The translations under genes were made by a program, and so were the position numbers. Below the pieces are notes generated by a model. It made no database searches. It saw nothing but the letters and a program-made list of their open reading frames with translations, and was not told the origin of the DNA. Shown piece after piece: positions 7,194 to 12,961 of a stretch of 16,019 nucleotides of DNA; the stretch's first letter is position 1; every line of letters starts with the position of its first letter. Source of the DNA: Victivallales bacterium (lineage in GTDB: Bacteria > Verrucomicrobiota > Lentisphaeria > Victivallales > SZUA-371). The stretch is from contig JAQUZV010000019.1 of assembly GCA_028691155.1 (NCBI GenBank), positions 1 to 16,019 on the forward strand, given 5' to 3'.

Positions 7194-8456
7194 ATGAACG
7201 GATCCGTCCGGACGGCGGAAAAAATATTGACGGCGGCAGTGGCCGGAATTACGGCCCGCGAACAGGAAAACGTCGGGCTCGACGATTTCCTTGATCGTCG
7301 TTTTCGTGTCGACGGGTCCGGGCGTGCCGCCGTGACGCATCTGCTGTTTACCTACTATCGTCGCAAGGCCGCTCTGGACCGTTTGTTGCGGGAACTGGCG
7401 CCGGGGGCCAAACGTGAACTGCAACCGTTGCTGAGCGCGGTCATGACCCAACTCTATTTCATGACCGGCATCAGTTCCGCGTCGGCGGTCAATGTGGCGG
7501 TGAGTTACGCCCGGCAACGTTTCGGCTCCCGCCCCGCCGGATATGTCAACGCGATCCTGCGCCGGGCCGCCGCCGTCGATTTCGGTGCCTGGGAGGAGAA
7601 GCAGCCGCACGGGGAATTGTTGCCGGCGGCGGCGGATTTGCGGCGCAACTGGCGCAACCAGTTGCCGGCGGAGGAATTGTCACGTTTGGAGCTGCTGCTG
7701 CGGGAGCCGCCGCCGTTCACTTTCCGAGCCCGCCGCGAGTTGACGGCGGCGGAAGTGGAGGAGCTTCACGCTGTGCCTTTGACATTGCCGTCGTGGAGCG
7801 GAGCTTTTCGTTTTTATCGCAGCGACCGGCCGGCGGCGGTGCTGGCGTCCGGTCTGACGGGGCAGGGGGCGATCTATATCCAGGATCCGGCGACGGCGGC
7901 GGCGCCCGGTCTGGCGGCGGTGCTGCCGGGCGGAGCGGCAATTCTCGATCTTTGCGCCGCTCCCGGCGGCAAAAGCCTGATGTTGGCGGAGCGGTTTCCA
8001 ACCTGCCGGTTGACCGCCGCCGATGTTTCCACCCGGCGTCAGGAGTTGACCCGGGAAAACTTCCGTCATGCCGGTTACGATTTTCCGGTGGTGATTGCCG
8101 ATGCGCTGCAGCCGCCGTTTGCTCCCGCCTCCTTCGATCTGGTGCTGCTGGATGTGCCGTGCACCAATTCCGGGGTGGGACGGCATCGACCGGATGCGTT
8201 ATGGGCCTACACCGCGGCGAAGGCGGCTGAACTGACGGCATTGCAATACGGAATGCTGACCGCGGCGGCCAGGCTGGTGATGGCGGGCGGACAACTCATT
8301 TACAGCACCTGCAGTATCGAAAAACAGGAGGATGAAAAACAGGTGCGCAGATTCCTGTCCGCCCATACTTCGTTCCGGTTGGAGCACGAGGTAAAACTTC
8401 TCCCCGCTCCCGAGTTCGACGGGGCTTATGCCGCGTGCCTGCGCCGGGTTCAGTAA
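7194..8456 (+). CDS. rsmB: 16S rRNA (cytosine-5-)-methyltransferase RsmB
   Basis: A 420-residue RNA m5C methyltransferase of the RsmB (Sun/Fmu) type, which methylates C967 of 16S rRNA in E. coli using S-adenosylmethionine. Residues 1-140 form the NusB-like RNA-binding domain (AEKILTAAVAGI, then LLSAVMTQLYFMTGI and GYVNAILRRAA). The catalytic NOL1/NOP2/Sun domain follows: SAM loop DLCAAPGGKS (252-261), motif IV DVPCTNSGVGRHRPD with C323, and motif VI STCSIEKQEDEKQV with C373. These are the two conserved cysteines, one the nucleophile and the other for product release. AGGAGGAG lies just upstream of ATG 7194. The gene diverges from proC, and its stop overlaps the 3' end of the opposite-strand CBS gene by 7 bp. 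It appears to be a single-gene transcript. Confidence 0.94.
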   Translation: MNGSVRTAEKILTAAVAGITAREQENVGLDDFLDRRFRVDGSGRAAVTHLLFTYYRRKAALDRLLRELAPGAKRELQPLLSAVMTQLYFMTGISSASAVNVAVSYARQRFGSRPAGYVNAILRRAAAVDFGAWEEKQPHGELLPAAADLRRNWRNQLPAEELSRLELLLREPPPFTFRARRELTAAEVEELHAVPLTLPSWSGAFRFYRSDRPAAVLASGLTGQGAIYIQDPATAAAPGLAAVLPGGAAILDLCAAPGGKSLMLAERFPTCRLTAADVSTRRQELTRENFRHAGYDFPVVIADALQPPFAPASFDLVLLDVPCTNSGVGRHRPDALWAYTAAKAAELTALQYGMLTAAARLVMAGGQLIYSTCSIEKQEDEKQVRRFLSAHTSFRLEHEVKLLPAPEFDGAYAACLRRVQ

Positions 8457-8914
8457 ACCTGATTGCGGCTGTTGCAGCCGAGATAGTCGCTCAATTCGTT
8501 GATGGTGATGTTTTTTTCTTCGTCGACGGCGTGCATGATATCCCGGATCGAAATCAGGGCGACGATCTGTTCGCCGTCTTTCAGCGGGATATGACGGATA
8601 TGATTGCGGGTCATCAGGGCAATCACCGGGCGCACCAGGTCTTCGGTGCCGGCAACGATCATTTCCCGGCTCATAATCTGCTCGACGGTGGTCCGGTCCA
8701 GATCCATGTTTTGGGCGCACGCTTTCATAATGTCGCGTTCGGTGACGATGCCGACGAAACGGCCCGGAACTTCCGGTGTTTCCGCCAAGGTGGCGCCGAT
8801 GCGCTTTTCCGACATAAACACGGCTGCTTCACGAACCGTCATGCGGCAACTGATCGCCGGGAGCGGTTCATGTCCCCGAGAAACCTTTTCCGACAACACC
8901 TTCATCATTTTCAT
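8450..8914 (-). CDS. Two-CBS-domain protein
   Basis: A 154-residue protein made almost entirely of a CBS pair (Bateman module). CBS1 covers about 15-70 (MTVREAAVFMSEKRIG, then GIVTERDIMKACA) and CBS2 about 80-135 (VEQIMSREMI, then MTRNHIRHIPL and ALISIRDIMHAV). Such modules bind adenosyl nucleotides (AMP, ATP, SAM) and act as energy or metabolite sensors. With no fused effector the target is unknown. The short C-tail (INELSDYLGCN) adds no recognised domain. The start is ATG 8914, with AGGAGG 5 bp upstream. An in-frame GTG at 8920 overlaps that Shine-Dalgarno sequence and is rejected. It is monocistronic with its own good promoter, and its 3' end overlaps rsmB by 7 bp on the other strand. Confidence 0.9.
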   Translation of the reverse strand: MKMMKVLSEKVSRGHEPLPAISCRMTVREAAVFMSEKRIGATLAETPEVPGRFVGIVTERDIMKACAQNMDLDRTTVEQIMSREMIVAGTEDLVRPVIALMTRNHIRHIPLKDGEQIVALISIRDIMHAVDEEKNITINELSDYLGCNSRNQVY

Positions 8915-8963
8915 ACGCACCTCCTGTCTGCTATGGTCCAGTCTTCCTCCACATCTCTACTTA

Positions 8964-8992
8964 ATTATATACGTCGGTCCCCGCAATGTCCA
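8964..8992 (-). promoter_or_regulatory. Sigma-70-type promoter for the CBS-domain gene
   Basis: Read on the - strand, TGGACA (8987-8992) and a perfect TATAAT (8964-8969) are separated by exactly 17 bp. Predicted transcription would start near 8957, giving a leader of about 43 nt that contains the AGGAGG of the gene starting at 8914. The -35 differs from TTGACA at one position. Confidence 0.7.
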
Positions 8993-9012
8993 TATTTTTC
9001 CTCCCGCCTGAG

Positions 9013-9057
9013 TTGACTTTCATGATTTCCGGATAATATTTACTGTTTTGGTATACT
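9013..9057 (+). promoter_or_regulatory. Putative promoter for the bioB transcript
   Basis: An AT-rich stretch upstream of the nadA remnant and bioB. TGGTATACT at 9049-9057 is an extended -10 (TG-N-TATACT) with no good -35 at 17 bp. An upstream TTGACT (9013-9018) could pair with TATTTA (9037-9042) at 18 bp spacing. Either would produce a transcript that crosses about 300 nt of nadA remnant before reaching bioB. I see no BirA- or BioR-type palindrome. Confidence 0.45.
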
Positions 9058-9072
9058 TTTAGTGAAAGAGGG

Positions 9073-9357
9073 ATGCGGTATTGCTTTTGCTTCTGCGCCA
9101 AAGCGGATTATATTACCGTTTCGGTTTTGTTGCGGGCAAAGGAGACCGTCCGCAAAAGTCGGAATGGGGCGGGAAAATTCCGCGAAGGAGTTTTTTCCCG
9201 TCGGCCCCGATCCGATTGGTTTGAAGATGAAATTGACTACCCTCCACGACGTGTTGCACGCCCTGGATAACCCTGAAAACGGGATCGCCATCCCTCCGCC
9301 GCCGCGCGCGTCCGGGCCGGGAAGCCGATCACCGCGATGTTGTTAAGGAAAAATTGA
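9073..9357 (+). pseudogene. Remnant of quinolinate synthase (nadA) 3' end
   Basis: This gap before bioB encodes NadA-like sequence scattered over two frames. In one frame, from about 9158 to 9290, are GRENSAKEFFPVGPDPIG and then KMKLTTLHDVLHALDNPENG. They match the NadA pattern 'RxENPxKEFxPxxxDxxCxNMKLTTLEDVLxALENP'. In the other frame, 9304-9357 reads ARVRAGKPITAMLLRKN then stop, matching the NadA C-terminus ('RARKPIxRML'), so a frameshift lies near 9285-9300. A fainter trace, AKADYITVSVLLRAKETVRK (9097-9156), recalls the preceding 'ADYxxSTSxxLRxAKE'. The family's cluster-ligand Cys before 'NMK' is replaced by Gly. The first ~200 codons are absent. The stop (9355-9357) lies 3 bp before bioB's ATG, and AAGGA for bioB is inside the last codons. 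This is homology by recognition and has not been confirmed by search. Confidence 0.7.
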
Positions 9358-9360
9358 CCT

Positions 9361-10365
9361 ATGAAACAACCTGTCGGAATCGATGTCGCCGAGGCCGTTA
9401 CCCTGATGAATCAGGAATCGCCCCGGGAAATTTACCGGACCATTTTTCGCGCCGATGAAGTTCGGGCGCAATATTGCGGCAACCGAATTGCCACCTGCGC
9501 CATCATCAACGCCAAAAGCGGCAATTGCGGTGAAAACTGCGCTTTTTGTCCGCAGTCGGTGCATGCGCACAGCCGGATCGATAAATATCCGCTCAAGAGC
9601 AGCGACGAACTGGTGGCCGCGGCCATCCGGGCCGAAACCGCCGGAGCCCAGTGCTTCGGCATCGTCACTTCCGGTCGCCGGATCGCCGCGCCGCAGGAGC
9701 AGGCGGTTATCGTCGAGGCGGTACGCCGGCTGCACGAGCGGGGCGGCATTGCCGCCTGTGCTTCGCTCGGGGTGATCGACGCCGCATTCATGACCGCGTT
9801 GCGCGAGGCCGGACTACAACGTTATCACCACAATCTGGAGGCCGCCGCCAGTTATTATCCGCAGATATGCACCACCAGAACCTTTGCCGACAACGTGGCA
9901 ACGCTGAAACTGGCTCGGGATGCCGGGTTGAAGGTTTGTTCCGGCTGTCTGTTCGGATTGGGAGAAAACAATACGCAACGGGTGGAATTGTTGCAGTCAT
10001 TGCGCGAACTGGGCATTACTTCCATTCCCCTCAATTTTCTCAATCCGGTGCCGGGAACCCGCCTGGACGGCAAAACCCGGCCGTTGCGGGCGCTGGAATG
10101 TTTGAAGATCATTGCCGTCGGCCGGTTGATGTTGCCGACGGCGCAGTTGCGGGTCTGCGGCGGCCGGGAAAAAAATTTGCGCGATATGCAGTCGTGGATT
10201 TTTGCCGCCGGGGCCAATGCGCTGATGATCGGGTCGTACCTGACCTATGGCGATCGGGATATTCCCGACGATCTGCAATTGATCCGCGATGCGGGGATGT
10301 GTCTCTACGGTGATGATAACGCCGATGATACCGGTGATGGCGGCGGCGGGGAACCAACGGCATAA
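9361..10365 (+). CDS. bioB: Biotin synthase BioB
   Basis: A 334-residue radical SAM enzyme that inserts sulfur into dethiobiotin in the last step of biotin synthesis. The radical SAM cluster ligands are C56, C60 and C63 in GNCGENCAFCPQS. Further BioB features are ACASLGVID and LKVCSGCLFGLGE (cysteines equivalent to those holding the [2Fe-2S] cluster), YHHNLEAAASYYP with NHN-like HHN, TTRTFADNVATLKLARDAG, INFLNPVPGTRL-type sequence (IPLNFLNPVPGTRL), and LRVCGGREKNLRD whose Arg corresponds to the fourth [2Fe-2S] ligand. The C-terminus is an odd Asp/Gly-rich tail (DNADDTGDGGGGE). AAGGA lies about 10 bp upstream of ATG 9361. No other bio genes are in the window, so it stands alone behind a nadA remnant. 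Confidence 0.95.
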   Translation: MKQPVGIDVAEAVTLMNQESPREIYRTIFRADEVRAQYCGNRIATCAIINAKSGNCGENCAFCPQSVHAHSRIDKYPLKSSDELVAAAIRAETAGAQCFGIVTSGRRIAAPQEQAVIVEAVRRLHERGGIAACASLGVIDAAFMTALREAGLQRYHHNLEAAASYYPQICTTRTFADNVATLKLARDAGLKVCSGCLFGLGENNTQRVELLQSLRELGITSIPLNFLNPVPGTRLDGKTRPLRALECLKIIAVGRLMLPTAQLRVCGGREKNLRDMQSWIFAAGANALMIGSYLTYGDRDIPDDLQLIRDAGMCLYGDDNADDTGDGGGGEPTA

Positions 10366-10399
10366 TGGGCTGGTGTTGACGAAGAAATATCACGGGACG

Positions 10400-10443
10400 G
10401 GAGATGATCCGGGCGGATTTTTGCTTTTTCCGCTTTCATCTCC
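10400..10443. other. Nested imperfect hairpin in the bioB-ligase gap
   Basis: GGAGATGA (10400-10407) pairs perfectly with TCATCTCC (10436-10443). Inside it GCGGA (10413-10417) pairs with TCCGC (10429-10433) around an 11-nt T-rich loop, leaving 5-nt and 2-nt unpaired bulges. It lies 35 bp after the bioB stop. No T-run follows, so it is a poor intrinsic terminator. It may be an mRNA 3'-end stabiliser, a weak attenuator, or chance. Confidence 0.3.
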
Positions 10444-10493
10444 GGCGTCGAGCGACTATTTTAAGCGGGAAAATTACCAAACCGGGAGATATA

Positions 10494-12284
10494 ATGTCGA
10501 AACCGTCGTCACCGTTGTTTTCGATCGTTTTTATTTTGCTGCTGTTGATTACGGCGGCGCTGCCGTTGAAATTCGGGGCGTTGACCGGGGTGCCGGAGAC
10601 CGGCGGCATGTATCCGACGAATTTATGGGAAGCGGTTTTCATTGCCTGGCCCCCCATGGGCTTTCCATTGTTTGCGGGGGCGCTGCTGGTGTTGACGGTG
10701 GCGATTTCCGGCCGCCAGGCGGTCTTTGCCGGCGCCGGCGGTGCTTACGCCGGGTTGTGGCTGGTTCTGCTTGGGGCGACCCTGATCGGGCGGATTAATG
10801 CTTCCACGGCCGATTTCGTTTATCTGCAGGTGATTCATCTGGCCGGATTGAGTGCGTTGGCGGTGGCGGCGGCATGGCTGTTGCGACAGGATCCCGCCTG
10901 GCGGGGAGAGTTGCAGGCGATGGTGGTCATTGTTGCCGTGGTGGTGGCGCTGTTGGGGGTACAGCAATACTTTTTCGGGTTTGACGAGACTTTGGCGGCG
11001 CTGAAGAGTCAGGCGTATGGGGTGTCGTCGCCGGAAGTGGTGGCGGCGTTTCTGCGGGACCGGCGGATTTTTTCCACCTTTACCCTGCCCAACAATCTGG
11101 CGGGTTATCTGCTGTTGACGTTGCCGTTGAGCTTGGCGGTCACCTGGAATTTTTGCGCCCGGATCGAACCGGTGAAAGTGGCACGGCTGGTTTTTCTGCC
11201 GCTGATGGCGGGGTTGCTGGGGTTTGTGTTGCTGATGACCCGCAGTCGGGCGGCGTTTATTTCGCTGGGGGCGGCGGTGGCGGTTTTTCTGGTTATGTTG
11301 CCGCTGGCCCGGCGTTACCGCTGGATTCTGATGGGGATGATCGGGTTGGGCGTGGCGGCCGGTTTCGTCTATATCCGTTACAGCCATCGGGGATTTTCCT
11401 CGCTGGTCGCCCGGCTCGATTATAATTGGGTGGCGCTGAAAATATTTTTTCACCATCCCTGGGCCGGGACCGGCTGGGGCGATTTCTTCCACGACTATAT
11501 GCGGTTGAAAACCTTGGCGTCCGCGGAAGCGCCGCATACTCCCCACAGTTTTATTATGGCCTATGCCTGCGAGACCGGGGTAGTTGGATTGCTGGCGGCC
11601 GGGGCGGTAATGCTTTATCCCTTGTATTGCGGCTTGCGGCGTTTCCGGTCCTTGCCGTGGCGGCAGCTGGCGGCGCCGGAACAGGCGATTCTGTTCGGTT
11701 TGACGGCCTGGAGCTTTCATTCGTTGCTGGATGTCAATCTGCAGTCGCCCGGTTGCACCGGGACGGCGATTCTGTTGGCGCTGTGTCTGCTGGATGGTCG
11801 GGAGTTGGAATGGCGGTTCCGGCTGCCGGCGTGGCTGCACTCCGGTGCGGCCCGGCTGACGGCGAGAGGATTGCTGTTATTGCTGGGACTGGCGGCGCTG
11901 GTCGGTTCGATGGCGATGATGCGCGGTGATTACCACTATGCCGAATTGAACCGGGTGTTGCGCGAGTGCTGCAATCCCGATGCGGTCCGGCGGCCGACTC
12001 AGGAAGAGGTGCGACGCTGTTTTCAGGCGGCGACGAAGGCGATGCCGTGGTCGCCGTTTCCCTGGGGCGTCTACGGACGTTTTCTGGGGGCGGCCGGAGA
12101 CTGGTCCGGAGCGGAGAACTGTTATCGGGAAGCGTTGCGGCGGTCGCCGGAGCGGGTTTCCTTCTATTACGAATTGGGGCGGCTGCAACAGCGGATTGGT
12201 CAGCGGGAGGCGGCGGAAAGAAACCTGCGCCGGGCGCGGGAATTGTTTCCGAACCATCCCGGACTGCGGGGTGACGGGGAGTAA
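10494..12284 (+). CDS. O-antigen ligase/polymerase-like membrane protein with C-terminal TPRs
   Basis: A 596-residue polytopic inner-membrane protein with about ten hydrophobic segments between residues 5 and 480 (for example SIVFILLLLITAALPL, VVIVAVVVALLGV). The Wzy_C/WaaL signature is visible: the cytoplasmic-edge TRSRAAFISLGAAVAV (about 248-263), then a large periplasmic loop with HHPWAGTGWGDFF and HTPHSFIMAYACETGVVGLL (about 318-365). In this family the loop's His and nearby Arg/Glu are needed to join or polymerise lipid-linked glycans. After the last membrane helix, about residues 510-590 (VYGRFLGAAGDWSGAENCY, YELGRLQQRIGQREAAERNL) look like two tetratricopeptide repeats. ATG 10494 has GGGAG 5 bp upstream; the frame is open further 5' to 10404 but those codons have no Shine-Dalgarno sequence. 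It is probably monocistronic. The transferred glycan is unknown. Confidence 0.85.
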   Translation: MSKPSSPLFSIVFILLLLITAALPLKFGALTGVPETGGMYPTNLWEAVFIAWPPMGFPLFAGALLVLTVAISGRQAVFAGAGGAYAGLWLVLLGATLIGRINASTADFVYLQVIHLAGLSALAVAAAWLLRQDPAWRGELQAMVVIVAVVVALLGVQQYFFGFDETLAALKSQAYGVSSPEVVAAFLRDRRIFSTFTLPNNLAGYLLLTLPLSLAVTWNFCARIEPVKVARLVFLPLMAGLLGFVLLMTRSRAAFISLGAAVAVFLVMLPLARRYRWILMGMIGLGVAAGFVYIRYSHRGFSSLVARLDYNWVALKIFFHHPWAGTGWGDFFHDYMRLKTLASAEAPHTPHSFIMAYACETGVVGLLAAGAVMLYPLYCGLRRFRSLPWRQLAAPEQAILFGLTAWSFHSLLDVNLQSPGCTGTAILLALCLLDGRELEWRFRLPAWLHSGAARLTARGLLLLLGLAALVGSMAMMRGDYHYAELNRVLRECCNPDAVRRPTQEEVRRCFQAATKAMPWSPFPWGVYGRFLGAAGDWSGAENCYREALRRSPERVSFYYELGRLQQRIGQREAAERNLRRARELFPNHPGLRGDGE

Positions 12285-12483
12285 ACGGTAGCGGGTCGGC
12301 ATTGGGGAGGGCGATGGGAACTGTTGCCGCGAAGATTCGGGGCTCGATATCGGCGGAAGGCGGAGTCGGGAGGGATTTTTCCGATGGTTTTTCATCAAAA
12401 CGGCGGGAAAAGATTTGCAATAACGGTAAATTAAAGTAATGTTCAAAAGTTTTTTTAATTGATTTTTTGAAAAGGAGTTAAAA
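12285..12483 (+). promoter_or_regulatory. AT-rich leader/control region of the 36-codon gene
   Basis: A 199 bp gap. The first ~125 bp are GC-rich with no recognised feature and no convincing terminator for the ligase gene. The last ~70 bp (from 12413) switch sharply to AT-rich sequence with T-runs, as in strong promoters. A TTGCAA (12415-12420) may be a -35, but no good -10 stands at the right spacing (TAATGT 12437-12442, 16 bp). A perfect 7-bp inverted repeat TTCAAAA/TTTTGAA (12442-12448 and 12465-12471) ends next to the Shine-Dalgarno AAGGAG (12472-12477), which is 6 bp from the ATG. Confidence 0.4.
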
Positions 12484-12594
12484 ATGGGACAGCAGACCAA
12501 TAAGGTTCAGAAGCGTCGTCGTCACAAGGCATATCTGGAAAGATGCAAGGTCAAAGTGGTCAAGGCGATCAAAGCGGCGGCCAAGAAGAAATAG
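12484..12594 (+). CDS. Very small, highly basic conserved-type protein (36 aa)
   Basis: The peptide starts MGQQTNKVQKRRRHKAYLER and ends in AAAKKK: 14 Lys/Arg, one His and a single acidic residue in 36. It is probably helical after residue 8 and is likely to bind nucleic acid or the ribosome, though this is inferred from composition only. I do not recognise a named family; the opening 'MGQ.TNK.QKRRR..AYL.R' resembles small unnamed basic proteins I associate with Verrucomicrobiota/Lentisphaerota, a memory not checked here. Evidence for a real gene: a strong AAGGAG 6 bp before ATG, an AT-rich upstream region, codon use like its neighbours, and a strong intrinsic terminator 32 bp after the stop. 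These make a self-contained transcription unit. It has one Cys (position 21). Confidence 0.75.
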   Translation: MGQQTNKVQKRRRHKAYLERCKVKVVKAIKAAAKKK

Positions 12595-12625
12595 TTTTAC
12601 GGACGCCTGGTTTTTAAGCATAAGG

Positions 12626-12660
12626 AAGGTCGGCATGATTTCAATGCCGGCCTTTTTTTT
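12626..12660 (+). terminator. Intrinsic terminator of the 36-codon gene
   Basis: An 11-bp stem formed by 12626-12636 (AAGGTCGGCAT) and 12644-12654 (ATGCCGGCCTT), with one G-U pair and a 7-nt loop, followed by an unbroken T-run to 12660. It closes the small basic-protein unit and insulates the lyase promoter downstream. Confidence 0.93.
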
Positions 12661-12735
12661 ATGGTCGGATACGGGGCTGGAAACGGGAAGTGGTGGAGAC
12701 GGCCTTTTTCACCAAGATGTTGCGGCAATTGGGGT

Positions 12736-12764
12736 TTGACAAGCGGTGCCCTGGCATCTATAGT
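12736..12764 (+). promoter_or_regulatory. Near-consensus sigma-70-type promoter for the heparinase-family gene
   Basis: A perfect TTGACA (12736-12741) and TATAGT (12759-12764, one mismatch to TATAAT) with the ideal 17-bp spacer. Initiation is expected near 12771, about 190 nt before the ATG at 12962. Such a good core promoter suggests either steady expression or repression by a regulator; no operator palindrome was recognised. Confidence 0.75.
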
Positions 12765-12961
12765 AACATTTCGTTCTATTCCAACCTAACATAACCGGAT
12801 GGGGAGATTGCAGCCGAGCGGATACAGATCAGCAACATATTGATGAGTTCGGGCCGTTCGGGTGTTGCCAGCGCCAGTGATCGGCCGGCGCAGTAAAGAT
12901 CATTTCATTGCAAACTTAATGTCGAGCTACGAGAGAGTCACAGAATAAGGATATTGCCACC
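12765..12961 (+). other. Long 5' leader of the heparinase-family gene
   Basis: About 190 nt of presumed untranslated leader. It contains a short direct repeat GTTCGGgcc/GTTCGGgtg (12848-12865) and GC-rich stretches that could fold (GCCAGCGCCAGTGATCGGCC region, 12867-12886), but no riboswitch class was recognised. The Shine-Dalgarno candidate is AAGGA at 12947-12951, 10 bp from the ATG. The + frame running from the preceding terminator through 12791 is open and protein-like but unidentified. Confidence 0.35.

Noticed and set aside
7505..8241. Runs of GCGGCGG-type sequence as repeats
   Set aside because: They are Ala/Gly/Arg codon runs within genes in GC-rich DNA, with no regular unit or spacing; no CRISPR-like array exists.
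8915..8920. GTG start for the CBS protein
   Set aside because: The GTG overlaps the AGGAGG itself; ATG 8914 has correct spacing.
8435..9016. 193-codon + strand frame across the CBS gene
   Set aside because: Antisense to a gene with clear CBS motifs, a promoter and a Shine-Dalgarno sequence; no motif of its own.
9062..9346. Intact 94-codon gene upstream of bioB
   Set aside because: Only its middle matches NadA; the end of the match moves to another frame, so it is a broken remnant and not a complete gene.
10376..10404. TTGACG at 10376-10381 as a promoter for the ligase gene
   Set aside because: No -10-like hexamer at 16-18 bp spacing.
10623..11840. 405-codon open frame antisense to the ligase gene
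   Set aside because: Gln/Arg/His/Pro-rich low-complexity shadow of a membrane-protein gene.
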